Assembly (NCBI RefSeq): GCF_000189275.1
Contig: NZ_AEVT01000098.1
Span: 62,001-126,000 of the forward strand
Reading direction: 5' to 3'
Source: Vibrio sinaloensis DSM 21326
GTDB lineage: Bacteria; Pseudomonadota; Gammaproteobacteria; Enterobacterales; Vibrionaceae
Length of the DNA stretch: 64,000 bases
Within the stretch, counting starts at the first letter, position 1. Each line of letters begins with the position of its first letter. A program made the translations under genes and the position numbers. Shown piece after piece: positions 33,207 to 42,424 of the stretch. Below the pieces are notes generated by a model that was not told where the DNA came from, ran no database searches, and saw only the letters and a program-made list of their open reading frames with translations.

Positions 33207-33395
33207 TCAGTACCAATCATCTTCAGGAAATAGCCTTCCTTCCGGAGCGTAGGGGTCGTCATCAAAGGGGTGCTCTGATTTGGTTCTTAAGCTTTCCAGC
33301 TGATGCTCAAGCATCTTCACGGTATCGTAATCACCCTCAGAACAAGCGACATAAATCTGTTGCTCCAGTACTTTAATGCTATCTTGAATTCCCAT
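33207..33395 (-). CDS. Small acidic protein of unknown function downstream of cti
   Basis: A 62-residue protein with one predicted amphipathic helical pair (about 4-38: SIKVLEQQIYVACSEGDYD, then TVKMLEHQLESL) and an acidic, Pro- and Asp-rich tail ending in PEDDWY. AGGAGGT lies five bases before the ATG, an unusually perfect ribosome site, and a strong terminator follows, so this is a real gene. It lies 38 bases after cti on the same strand and probably shares its transcript. I do not recognise the family. Confidence 0.78.
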   Translation of the reverse strand: MGIQDSIKVLEQQIYVACSEGDYDTVKMLEHQLESLRTKSEHPFDDDPYAPEGRLFPEDDWY

Positions 33396-33433
33396 ATTAA
33401 CCTCCTGTGAGCAGTTTTCCTGCTTAGATGGTT

Positions 33434-35791
33434 CTACCTATTTTCAAAACGATTATAGTCCAGCAATCCAAATTCGATCGGTTGATTTTGTTGATACCAG
33501 CGATGAACACGGTCGCTAAAAGGCCAGAACTGGGAAGAACTGCGACGTATTGCAAAGCGATCCAATAACTTAACGTAGTCTTCCTCCGAGCGCATATTTT
33601 TTAGCCCATCAACCAAGGTCTGAATTTCAGATTCCTTGAGAGATAAATACGCAGCAGGATAACTGCCGATCACTCCACGCACTAAGGTTAAGTCATCGTT
33701 CTCTGGATCGCGATTGCTCTCTTCGTCGAACAAACTTGAGATGTTGGTATGCGCATTGTTGTGCAATAAAGTAAATAGCTGATCGTCGCCGCTGTTTGAT
33801 TCAATCATCAACATGGTGATCTGTGGCAGATAAAGCAAGCCTTCTCCTTTAATGTGGTTAATGCTATTGAGCAAAAATTCGTTATCAAGGCTAAGCCCGG
33901 TTTGTTCAATGTCATAGCGATGATTAAGGACTGGGGCGAGCTGCGTTTTTAAAATATCGTACAGTTCAGCTTTTGGATTATCGGTCTGATAGCGGACTTG
34001 TGTCGGCTGATCGAAAGGCGCGACATTACGCTGCAAAAATTGGCTTAGCTGAGGGCTTTGGTCTTGATACCAACTTGATTGTTCTTTGTGGCGAACGTCT
34101 CGTGGTAGCAGTGCGACGAAATTACTTTCGCCCTCTAAGCGCAAAAAGTCCATAAACATCCGAGTGATTAGCTGATGGCCGAAGTTGCCGTAAACATCGA
34201 AACCCGCAACCAACAAGTAATGGATACGCTCAATTAACGCGTAGTCGAGTACCCAAGCGGTCTTCGGTGGAGTGCCGACTAGACCTTGAACGACGGAAGC
34301 ACTGTCAAAGTGACGAAAAACGGTTAATGCGGCATTGGGGTTGGTGCCATTACCCGTCCAAAGTACGTCGGTGGTGAGATACTGGCCGTTTTCAAACCAA
34401 CCATTGATGAACTCTGATTTTGCTTTTAGGTAACGCGCTTGCTGGCGTGAATAAGAAACCCAACTGCTAATAGGCAGTGTATTACTTTCTAGCTCGCCAG
34501 GCAGTTTTAAGTTGTCTGCTTGCGAACGATAGAAGTCGTTAACCTCCGGAATGTCCGCTTTGTCTGGATCAAGGAAAAATACCCAGAAACGATCATTTAT
34601 AACATTGAGCGCGAGCTGGCCACGACAAACCGGGCCTTTGATGAACGCGTTAATGGTGTTCTGCGAATTATCGAGCATAAACTTAAAGCGTGCTTTAACC
34701 GGTAGGTCAATAAAGGCAGTCATCGGGTTTGCTGCGATCTCCGGTTCATAGCCTGGTAGTTTGGCGACATCGTAATCGGCTTCGATAAACCACGTTTTCC
34801 AATCTTGCATTCGTTTTTCATTGAGCGCGAAGGGCATATGGGTTTTATCGACAATGGTGCCTTGCTCAGGAATCAAACGGTAATAAACGCGCTCGACTTG
34901 TGGATCATCATAGGGGCGGCGCGTTGTAATGCGCTCGACGGGTTGACCTGGTGGTGTTGTAGAACGGACTAAGGTAAAGAAACGCGGGCTTTCTTCGTTG
35001 AGGTCGGAGAAATACAAGTGAGATAGGAAAAGGTGTTCGTAGAGGTAGCGAGCAGACAACTGCACTTTACGCGCGCTTTTATTGAGCATGTCCTCATACT
35101 CGTTCACTAAGTTTTGTTGCTCTGGGGTGAGTGGTAACGGCGCGTTCATCTTGGCACCGTCTTGCAGCCAGCTCATTAATGTCGCGTACTCTCGGTTGCT
35201 CAAGTTAGGCATACCATAAGGCATCCCCCATGTCGGGTAGTCTTGCTCATACTGCTGATACTCTTCGATTGTCGGACAGACTTGAGTGCGATCAACTGAG
35301 AAGTCAAAGCCAGTGAGTTGAGTCTCTTCTGGTAGTGGATGGTTCTGCTTTTGTTGCAGCATTTTGGCGACTAAGCCAGCTTCAATATTGGCGGTCGGGG
35401 TCTGGATGCGTTCATTCAATACTGGGTGAAAACCCATATCTCGCCATTGTGATGTGCTTTGTGCGTCCTCGAACAGGCGGCTAGGGGTTGCTGCCGTTAA
35501 GCGAGTTCCTTGATAAACCAGCTCTTTACTTGCCCCGCGGTCAATGCCTTCAACGGAAGACATTTTGAGTTGGCAGGGAGCATCGTAACAGGCATGACAA
35601 ACAACGCAGCGGTTATCAATAATCGGTTTCACTTCATCAAGGAAAAAGTCGCTTGGTTGGGATTGCAGTGCCACGCGACGTTCGACAACGTTAGCTTCAC
35701 CAAACAGCTGGTCGTAATTTAAACCCGCATAGGTCGCACAGCCAGCAAATACGCTGACCAGCGCTAATACGAGACTTGTTCGTAATTTCAT
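33434..35791 (-). CDS. cti: Fatty acid cis/trans isomerase, haem-containing lipoprotein
   Basis: Periplasmic enzyme that turns cis-unsaturated phospholipid acyl chains into trans ones, quickly stiffening the membrane under solvent, heat or salt stress. The ATG at 35791 opens a lipoprotein signal (MKLRTSLVLALVSVFAGC), giving 785 residues; a longer in-frame reading adds 17 residues that destroy the signal. The c-type haem motif CVVCH lies at 62-66, with further cysteines at 69 and 73. Such proteins are found in Pseudomonas and Vibrio. The short gene 33207-33395 follows it. Confidence 0.92.
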   Translation of the reverse strand: MKLRTSLVLALVSVFAGCATYAGLNYDQLFGEANVVERRVALQSQPSDFFLDEVKPIIDNRCVVCHACYDAPCQLKMSSVEGIDRGASKELVYQGTRLTAATPSRLFEDAQSTSQWRDMGFHPVLNERIQTPTANIEAGLVAKMLQQKQNHPLPEETQLTGFDFSVDRTQVCPTIEEYQQYEQDYPTWGMPYGMPNLSNREYATLMSWLQDGAKMNAPLPLTPEQQNLVNEYEDMLNKSARKVQLSARYLYEHLFLSHLYFSDLNEESPRFFTLVRSTTPPGQPVERITTRRPYDDPQVERVYYRLIPEQGTIVDKTHMPFALNEKRMQDWKTWFIEADYDVAKLPGYEPEIAANPMTAFIDLPVKARFKFMLDNSQNTINAFIKGPVCRGQLALNVINDRFWVFFLDPDKADIPEVNDFYRSQADNLKLPGELESNTLPISSWVSYSRQQARYLKAKSEFINGWFENGQYLTTDVLWTGNGTNPNAALTVFRHFDSASVVQGLVGTPPKTAWVLDYALIERIHYLLVAGFDVYGNFGHQLITRMFMDFLRLEGESNFVALLPRDVRHKEQSSWYQDQSPQLSQFLQRNVAPFDQPTQVRYQTDNPKAELYDILKTQLAPVLNHRYDIEQTGLSLDNEFLLNSINHIKGEGLLYLPQITMLMIESNSGDDQLFTLLHNNAHTNISSLFDEESNRDPENDDLTLVRGVIGSYPAAYLSLKESEIQTLVDGLKNMRSEEDYVKLLDRFAIRRSSSQFWPFSDRVHRWYQQNQPIEFGLLDYNRFENR

Positions 35792-36017
35792 AGAATAGAT
35801 TGCTCGAATATTGTTATTTTTCAATTGCAGCAGAAACACCACCAGTATTCAAATAGAAAACTGCCATTAAATCATTGACCTTTGATGAGCTTGATCGCAA
35901 ATAGAATGGCATAACATTAATTGTAGATTAATTATTTCTCGGTTGAGAGCTGGATAAATGCAAAATTCATCCAACGTATTAAGCTCAAGCACGTTAATAA
36001 AATAGAAGGCAAATTGG

Positions 36018-36677
36018 ATGATATTTACGCGTCAAAGGTGGCTTTATTTATTTGTTGTCACGCTGCTGGTGGTTTTAGCCGCGACCAAATGGCACGCCAA
36101 GGTGCAACGCGAATTGGTTGAGACACAACAGCAAATCGTTTTAGATAAGGCAGCTCCGCTTATGGAGAAGAATGGACAAGCGTTCCAGTTACCCATGGAA
36201 AAAACCGGGTCCATCCAAGATTTCGCTGAATTCGGCAAAGTGCTGCGTTTTCCTAACCGCTATCACACGGCTGACGACTACTACGCATTACCGGGAACCG
36301 AAGTGTTTGCTATCGCCGATGGGCTGGTCTATTTTTCTGGCTCAGAGCCTGCCTACGGGGGGCTGGTTGTCATTAATCACAAAGGTATGTATTCGCTTTA
36401 TGGGCATGTTTCTGCTCAGCGCTGGTTAATCGAACGCGGCGCGAACGTTAAAAAAGGACAATTGATTGGCTATATTGCTGAGACGAGCGAAGGTTATGGC
36501 ATAGGTGCTGTGCCACACTTACATTTTTCAATTCGGTTAGGTAGCCCAGATGACTTTCCGCGAGCGGGAAACAATAACTGGATGACAGGCTATACCACTC
36601 AGCACCCAAGCTTTGTAAACTTTATCGACCCGGATAAGTTTATCGCAGAATCAAAGCGTTATTATCGAGATAAATAA
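36018..36677 (+). CDS. M23 (LytM)-domain peptidase
   Basis: A 219-residue envelope protein with an N-terminal hydrophobic anchor (about 8-24), a short coil-like linker, and an M23 domain. The zinc site is visible as HTADD (His about 87, Asp 91 at H-x3-D), YGHVS and the HLHFS pair near 176-178, so it may cut peptidoglycan cross-links, unlike the degenerate LytM factors. The gene is divergent from cti and converges on the VRR-NUC gene, with only two bases between stop codons. No regulator is evident. Confidence 0.9.
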   Translation: MIFTRQRWLYLFVVTLLVVLAATKWHAKVQRELVETQQQIVLDKAAPLMEKNGQAFQLPMEKTGSIQDFAEFGKVLRFPNRYHTADDYYALPGTEVFAIADGLVYFSGSEPAYGGLVVINHKGMYSLYGHVSAQRWLIERGANVKKGQLIGYIAETSEGYGIGAVPHLHFSIRLGSPDDFPRAGNNNWMTGYTTQHPSFVNFIDPDKFIAESKRYYRDK

Positions 36678-36679
36678 GT

Positions 36680-38305
36680 TTATTCAGCGGACTGTCGGTG
36701 CTCGACATAACAAACCGCAAATGGCACATTCAGGCGGTTAAATTGTTTTATCCACCGCCATTGATTGTCTTGCAGTTTATCGCCGGGGCCTTTTACTTCG
36801 ATCCATTCGAATTGACCGTCTTTAAATGCAATTAAATCGGGCATGCCATTTCGGTAAAGTTTTAAATCACTCAACTGCACATTAAGAAGGTCACCGAGCA
36901 TAGTATTGGGTATGGTCTGAAGCGCTAAGGTTAATAACCCCTCTTCTAAATGTGCCCAATTTACTAATGGATTACTGATGCCAAACTTGTTTCGATATGT
37001 CGCTATCAACGAGCTTGTGTTTCCTTTATGGATACGTTCAAACGCTTGGAGAATTAAATCTTGTCGTTTTATTCGGAAATCCGAATGGTAAAGATCGAGT
37101 GGACGATGCTGATAGGCATTAATAAACGCCCCTTCAATCGGTGCGAATAGGGCATCCCACAGGGTTAAGCCGAGTATGCCATTAAGCAGGCTGTTCTCAC
37201 TGTAAAAGACCGTCCAACCCAAGTTTTCGAAATGTACTTTAGTCGCGAGTTCTACCCGTTGCTGAGACAGATCCAACTCGATGTGATATTCGCGACAGAC
37301 TGGCTTACTGTTTCTAGAGACTTTGAGCCCTTGTTTGCGTTTGACTCGCTGTGCGAGTTTCTCTGCGACTTCTAGCTCAGAGATGTCAACGGGTGAATTA
37401 AGTATCTCAGTGACGGTGTCACTAAATTCTTGATTGCGATTGAGTTTGTCGTAGATTCGGGCTTGGCGCTCACGACTCGGTGTCAGTTTGGTTTGCTTAA
37501 AAAGCGCAAGAGCCAGTTCGAGTTCATTGATTCGTTCATAGTCGCGGGCAATGTCGTTGATGATGTGCTCACGTTTTCGATCGACATAGCGGTGCTCGAC
37601 TGCGTCAGGAAGCGAAGCGACTAAGCTATCGAGATTGGCTTTGTCTTTTCGGTCGCATTGCCAATAGAAGGTCGAGATCTGACTCAGTTCGATGAGACGG
37701 TCGATTTGCTCGCGACTGTCAAAGAACCTTCTTACTTCACTTAACTGGTACTGCTCGAATCTATGTAGACCAAGATCATCTAACACAAACTGACTAAGAT
37801 CTTGGTGGGTATTGGCGAAAAAGAGGGTCAGTAGCACATCAATGATATGGGCAGACTCAAGCTTAATCACTGAGAATGGTAGTGCTTCATGCTGTTCAAA
37901 ATCACCCTCAACTAAACGTGCGACGAGGGCTTCTTTTCTAAGCGACTTTGGATGCTGAGGGTAAAGCGCGAGTATCTCAGGTTTAGTGAGAAGGTGAGTG
38001 GCTAACTCATGAATGGTTAGGGCTGGAGCAAGGGTAACGAAGTTCTGATGCGCCAATTCATTTAATGCGGCTGTGACGTCTTCTATTTCTTTGTAGTTGA
38101 GTTTATCGCTTCGAAACCAACGGCCTTTGCGACTGTATAGGCGCACCAAAAGGCATTTCGCAGGTTTACTCAAGCTTTCAAAGCATGTAAGCCATTGATG
38201 CTCAGCAGAAGAGAGCAGATCATGGTACCACACGGTTGCATGTTGAGTGAGTTTGATAAAGTTATCGAGATAATAATCTGGTGCGAGTTCGACCGTGTTT
38301 TCCAT
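36680..38305 (-). CDS. VRR-NUC domain nuclease
   Basis: A 541-residue protein with a VRR-NUC endonuclease domain at the C-terminus: GMPDLIAF and the catalytic EVKGPGDKLQDNQW (about 507-520), as in FAN1 and related structure-specific nucleases. The N-terminal 400 residues are helical with SAP- and TPR-like parts, again similar in order to FAN1. It may act on branched or cross-linked DNA; that is by analogy. The ATG at 38305 is preferred because upstream in-frame codons run through the terminator of the MFS gene. The ribosome site is weak. Confidence 0.88.
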   Translation of the reverse strand: MENTVELAPDYYLDNFIKLTQHATVWYHDLLSSAEHQWLTCFESLSKPAKCLLVRLYSRKGRWFRSDKLNYKEIEDVTAALNELAHQNFVTLAPALTIHELATHLLTKPEILALYPQHPKSLRKEALVARLVEGDFEQHEALPFSVIKLESAHIIDVLLTLFFANTHQDLSQFVLDDLGLHRFEQYQLSEVRRFFDSREQIDRLIELSQISTFYWQCDRKDKANLDSLVASLPDAVEHRYVDRKREHIINDIARDYERINELELALALFKQTKLTPSRERQARIYDKLNRNQEFSDTVTEILNSPVDISELEVAEKLAQRVKRKQGLKVSRNSKPVCREYHIELDLSQQRVELATKVHFENLGWTVFYSENSLLNGILGLTLWDALFAPIEGAFINAYQHRPLDLYHSDFRIKRQDLILQAFERIHKGNTSSLIATYRNKFGISNPLVNWAHLEEGLLTLALQTIPNTMLGDLLNVQLSDLKLYRNGMPDLIAFKDGQFEWIEVKGPGDKLQDNQWRWIKQFNRLNVPFAVCYVEHRQSAE

Positions 38306-38322
38306 AACCAACTGACAATAAA

Positions 38323-38350
38323 AAAGGCTTAACCCTAAGGTTAAGCCTTT
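38323..38350 (-). terminator. Terminator of the MFS gene
   Basis: AAAGGCTTAACC pairs perfectly with GGTTAAGCCTTT around CTAA and is followed by TTTTT on the minus strand. Confidence 0.92.
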
Positions 38351-38369
38351 CTCGTCGTAATTCAATGAA

Positions 38370-39602
38370 TTAAGCGTTTTTAAGCTCTGCGACTTTCGCT
38401 TCAGATAGTGGTTTGGTAATGAAGGCTAGTACGATACACACTGCCATCATAACCGCTGAAATTGTGTAGGCTAGGCCGTAACCTTCACCGTTAGTCATCG
38501 AGTAGCCAACTACTGCTGCACCGATAGCGCCACCGATACCCCAAGCAGTGTAGAGAACGCCGTAGTTTGTACCGTAGTTCTTAAGACCGTAGAACTCAGC
38601 CGTTAGCGTAGGGAATACTGCTAGCAGCGTGCCGTAACCGACTGCCGCGATAGCAGTACCAATAATCAGCGTGAACTCAGTTTTGAACGTTGCGAACAGA
38701 ACCATGTTGATGCCCTGTAGAATGAACGCAAGAAGAAGAGTGCGTACGCCGCCAATTTTATCCGCAAGGATACCCGCAGCAACACGACCGCCTGAGTTAA
38801 ATACCGCAAGGATAGAGGCTAGGTACACTGCATTTGGCAGGTTTGCCTGAACACTTGCGATAGTTGTAATGTTACCGATGATCATCAAGCCAACAGATGC
38901 TGCGAACGCGTACATGATCCATAGCGAGTAAAACTGTGGTGTTTTCAGCATTGCTTTCCACGTTAGGTCGTCAGACTTCTTCACAACCTTAGGCGCTTGA
39001 CCTGCTTTCACTTTAGGCTCTGCTGGCGTGTAGTCTGCTGGTGGGTTGTTAATTGTTGCCGCTAGAGGAACAGCGATAGCAAGGATACCAACACCTAGAA
39101 CTAGGAAGCTTGTTTGGATGCCCATGCTATCAATCAGCGCAGAAGTGACAGGCGCTAAGTAAATTGCGGCTAGACCGAAACCTGCGGCGATGATGCCGTT
39201 AACCATACCTTTCTTAGATGCGTGGAACCACTTCATTGCCGAAGGAGAAAGGCACGCGTAACCAAAACCGATACCAGCACCAGTGATCACACCGAATGTA
39301 ATGTTCAGCATTAGCGGAGAGTCAACGAAGCTTGACGCGATCATGCCTAGACCTGTTAGTACCGTACCTAGGATCAGGATAAGGCGTGGGCCCATGCGGT
39401 CTTGCAAGATACCAGCAACAAGAAGACAGATAGAGAAAGTGATGGTTGCTGTTGCGTAAGGTGCAGAGGCCTCTGCCGCACTCCAGCCTGACTCAGTCAC
39501 CAATGCTTTGTTGAATACACTCCAAGCATACAGGATGCCAAGACAAAGGTTGATACAGAATCCTGCTAGCAGGATGCGCATAGCTTTATCAATCTTGCTC
39601 AT
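38370..39602 (-). CDS. MFS transporter of the oxalate/formate antiporter (OFA) type
   Basis: A 410-residue inner-membrane carrier with twelve predicted helices. The opening CLGILYAWSVFNKAL and the loop GRVAAGILADKIGG (about 270) are typical of the OFA subfamily, which includes oxalate:formate exchangers and YhjX-like carriers. Substrate is probably a small organic acid; it cannot be decided here. It has its own terminator and stands alone between two leftward genes. Confidence 0.88.
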   Translation of the reverse strand: MSKIDKAMRILLAGFCINLCLGILYAWSVFNKALVTESGWSAAEASAPYATATITFSICLLVAGILQDRMGPRLILILGTVLTGLGMIASSFVDSPLMLNITFGVITGAGIGFGYACLSPSAMKWFHASKKGMVNGIIAAGFGLAAIYLAPVTSALIDSMGIQTSFLVLGVGILAIAVPLAATINNPPADYTPAEPKVKAGQAPKVVKKSDDLTWKAMLKTPQFYSLWIMYAFAASVGLMIIGNITTIASVQANLPNAVYLASILAVFNSGGRVAAGILADKIGGVRTLLLAFILQGINMVLFATFKTEFTLIIGTAIAAVGYGTLLAVFPTLTAEFYGLKNYGTNYGVLYTAWGIGGAIGAAVVGYSMTNGEGYGLAYTISAVMMAVCIVLAFITKPLSEAKVAELKNA

Positions 39603-39802
39603 TTTTCTTCTCGGTTGCCCTCAAAAAGAGGGTGGGTTAACAGTCGATTTGTTCAAAATAAGTTTGCGTTTATCAACACAAACCGTAATGGGCGCGAATT
39701 ATAACCAAATAAAATGTGATTGGAATCTCTTTTTGCTTCAGAGCATAAAATTATTTCTATTTGTTAATGAAGTGTTTAGAAAGCGAGCGTTAAGGAGAGG
39801 AA

Positions 39803-39834
39803 AAACCGCTCTCTACGAAATGATTGAGCGGTTT
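39803..39834 (-). terminator. Terminator after the ETF-QO gene
   Basis: AAACCGCTC pairs with GAGCGGTTT around a 14-base loop, with a T-run on the minus strand about 60 bases after the stop codon. Confidence 0.72.
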
Positions 39835-39893
39835 ACCATTGATTGAGAGGGAGGGTATTGGAGTGTAATTTCATCGAATTCTTATGGCTTGGG

Positions 39894-41558
39894 TTACATA
39901 TTCTGATAGCTTGGGCCACCACCTCCTTCTGGCGGGCTCCACTCTATGTTGAGCGATGGATCCTTAATGTCGCAGGTCTTGCAATGCAAACAGTTGGTTG
40001 AATTGGTGTGCAGGTATTTGCTGCCATTCTTTTCAACAACCTCATACACGCCCGCCGGGCAATAGCGTTGGCTAGCTTCATTAAACAGTGGCAGATGTTG
40101 GTCTATTGCAACATGTTGGCTAGCGATGAGAAGGTGGTTGGGTTGATCTTCTTCATGTTGCGTACCGGACAAAAATAGCGAAGATGGCTTGTCAAAACTG
40201 AGTCTCTTGTCTGCTTTTGGGTAGTGGATTGGGTCAGAGTTTTTAATCTTATTCAAACAGGCATGATCAGTCAGCTCATCACGAATATTCCACGGGACGG
40301 GTTTGCTGGTCAAAGATGGCCAAATGTTATGCTCTAAGGTGGAAACCACTCCACCTAATACGCTGCCGTAGTTGTGAATTGCACCAGTAAAATTACGTGA
40401 TTGATGCAGTTCGTCATAGAGCCATGACGCTTCAAAGCGTGATTGGTAGTCGGCCACGTCGGCGCTTCGTTCGGATTGCAATTCAGCAAACACGGCCTCC
40501 GCCGCAATGATTCCTGACTTCATTGCGGTGTGGCTTCCTTTGATTTTTGCGCTGTTCAATGTTCCAGCATCGCAACCAATTAAAAGGCCCCCTGGAAACT
40601 GTTGTTTAGGTAAGGAGAACAGGCCGCCTTTGGCGAGTGCTCTTGCACCGTAACCGATTCGTTCCGCTCCAAGTAGATGTTTGGCAAAAGCTGGGTGATG
40701 TTTCAAACGTTGGAACTCATCAAAAGGGCTCAAATAGGGGTTACTGTAGTTAAGATCGGTGATCAAACCGACTGCAATTTGACCTTTGTCTAAGTGGTAG
40801 AGAAAGCAACCGCCGTTACTGTCTGATTCGCTGAGTGGCCAGCCAAAACCATGGATTACGAGGCCGGGCTTATGGCGCGGGTCGTCTTCTGGCAGTTGCC
40901 ATAATTCCTTTATACCTAGAGCGTAGTGTTGGGGCTGTTTACCCTCATCGAGTTGGTACTTGGCAATCAGCTCTTTGCCAAGGTGGCCACGTGCGCCTTC
41001 AGCGAACAAGGTGTACTTCGCGCGCAGTTCTATGCCCGCTTGGAAACCATTCTTCGGTCGGCCGTTCTTGTCTAGGCCCATATCTGATGTGATAACACCC
41101 CTAACACGCTGGTTATCGTTAAAGCAAATACTCTTGGCACTAAACCCAGGAAAGATTTCAACACCTAGAGATTCTGCTTGGTCTGCTAACCATTGGCAAA
41201 GTTTTCCCAAGCTGATTACGTATTGGCTTGGATTACTTTTTAAAGGATTAGGGATGAGCAGATGAGGCATTCGGATATGATTATGCTCAGTGGTGAGCAT
41301 CAAAAACTGTTCCTGATCGACTGGCGTCATGGCCGGCGGCTGTTGCTGCCAGTCTGGGAAAAGCTCATCCAAAGCGCGCGGTTCAAAGACAGCTCCAGAA
41401 AGAATATGCGCACCGACTTCAGCGCCTTTTTCGATCACGCAGATCGTTAGGTTAAGTTGATTATCTTGATTGAGTTGCGCGAGTTTGCACGCCGCAGACA
41501 AGCCCGCAGGCCCGGCGCCAACAATCACTACGTCAAAATCCATCGACTCTCTTTCCAT
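39894..41558 (-). CDS. etfD: Electron transfer flavoprotein-ubiquinone oxidoreductase
   Basis: Membrane-associated iron-sulphur flavoprotein that takes electrons from EtfAB and reduces ubiquinone. The 554 residues begin with the FAD-binding VIVGAGPAGLSAA, contain the GRPKNGFQAGIELRA region of the ETF-QO fold, and end with the 4Fe-4S ligands (CPAGVYEVV and NCLHCKTCDI). GGGAG lies six bases before the ATG, so this start is kept over an ATG 15 bases later. It is transcribed away from etfBA, from a 104-base gap holding a LiuR-like palindrome. Confidence 0.95.
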   Translation of the reverse strand: MERESMDFDVVIVGAGPAGLSAACKLAQLNQDNQLNLTICVIEKGAEVGAHILSGAVFEPRALDELFPDWQQQPPAMTPVDQEQFLMLTTEHNHIRMPHLLIPNPLKSNPSQYVISLGKLCQWLADQAESLGVEIFPGFSAKSICFNDNQRVRGVITSDMGLDKNGRPKNGFQAGIELRAKYTLFAEGARGHLGKELIAKYQLDEGKQPQHYALGIKELWQLPEDDPRHKPGLVIHGFGWPLSESDSNGGCFLYHLDKGQIAVGLITDLNYSNPYLSPFDEFQRLKHHPAFAKHLLGAERIGYGARALAKGGLFSLPKQQFPGGLLIGCDAGTLNSAKIKGSHTAMKSGIIAAEAVFAELQSERSADVADYQSRFEASWLYDELHQSRNFTGAIHNYGSVLGGVVSTLEHNIWPSLTSKPVPWNIRDELTDHACLNKIKNSDPIHYPKADKRLSFDKPSSLFLSGTQHEEDQPNHLLIASQHVAIDQHLPLFNEASQRYCPAGVYEVVEKNGSKYLHTNSTNCLHCKTCDIKDPSLNIEWSPPEGGGGPSYQNM

Positions 41559-41606
41559 AGCATCTCCCGCATTAGATTGCCTTCATGCAATAACTATAGC
41601 CTCCAG

Positions 41607-41622
41607 TTGACGTTAACGTAAA
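41607..41622. promoter_or_regulatory. LiuR-like palindrome between the divergent etf units
   Basis: TTGACGTTAACGTAAA is an almost perfect palindrome (one mismatch) around ACGTTAACGT. It resembles the MerR-family LiuR operator described for branched-chain amino acid and etf genes in gammaproteobacteria. The match is from memory. Confidence 0.6.
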
Positions 41623-41662
41623 CTTTACTAAGCTCAAATTATCACGTTAGTCAGGAGGCGTT

Positions 41663-42415
41663 ATGAAAGTGCTTGTTGCGGTGAAGCGAGTTATTGACCC
41701 GTACACCAAGATTAGAGTGAAGGCGGACGGAACGGGAGTTGAGGATGGCAATGTCAAAATGACTATTAATCCGTTTTGTGAAATTGCTGTTGAAGAAGCC
41801 ATCCGTCTCAAAGAGCAAGGGGTTGCTGACGAGGTTATCGTGACCTCCATCGGTGAAGAGCGATGTCAAGAACAGCTGCGAGCTGCGCTAGCATTGGGCG
41901 CAGATAGAGCCGTTCACATCAATACCGACCAGGTTTGCGAACCACTATGCGTTGCTAAGATACTGAAAGCCGTTTTTGAGCGCGAACAAGTTTCGCTGGT
42001 TATCCTAGGTAAACAGTCGATTGACAGCGACAACAACCAAGTCGCTCAAATGTTAGCGGCTCTGCTTGAAAGGCCCCAAGCGACTTTCGCGTCCAGCCTC
42101 GACTTTGATGGAGATTCACTGGTAGTGACGAGGGAAATTGATGGCGGCCTAGAGCGGCTCAAATTGATGTTGCCTGCCATAGTTAGCACCGATCTTCGCC
42201 TTAATGAGCCGCGTTACGCCTCGTTGCCCAATATCATGAAAGCCAAGCGAAAACCGATGGATGAGCTGACGGCAGCTGAATTGGGCGTGGAGGTTACGAG
42301 TAGCCAACAGATCCTCCAAGTTATGCCACCACCCGACAGAAAGCCCGGTATACGTGTTTCGAGTTCAGCAGAACTTGTCGATAAGCTAAAAGCAGAAGCC
42401 AAGGTCATCCCCTAG
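41663..42415 (+). CDS. etfB: Electron transfer flavoprotein beta subunit
   Basis: The AMP-binding subunit of the soluble heterodimer that collects electrons from acyl-CoA dehydrogenases. The 250 residues begin MKVLVAVKRVIDPYTKIRVK, as is typical, and contain the signature region VTREIDGGLERLKLMLPAIVS (in part), where acyl-CoA dehydrogenase contacts are made. CAGGAGG precedes the ATG, and etfA follows after nine bases. It probably serves Bkd-derived acyl-CoA oxidation. Confidence 0.97.
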   Translation: MKVLVAVKRVIDPYTKIRVKADGTGVEDGNVKMTINPFCEIAVEEAIRLKEQGVADEVIVTSIGEERCQEQLRAALALGADRAVHINTDQVCEPLCVAKILKAVFEREQVSLVILGKQSIDSDNNQVAQMLAALLERPQATFASSLDFDGDSLVVTREIDGGLERLKLMLPAIVSTDLRLNEPRYASLPNIMKAKRKPMDELTAAELGVEVTSSQQILQVMPPPDRKPGIRVSSSAELVDKLKAEAKVIP

Positions 42416-42424
42416 GAGAACATT

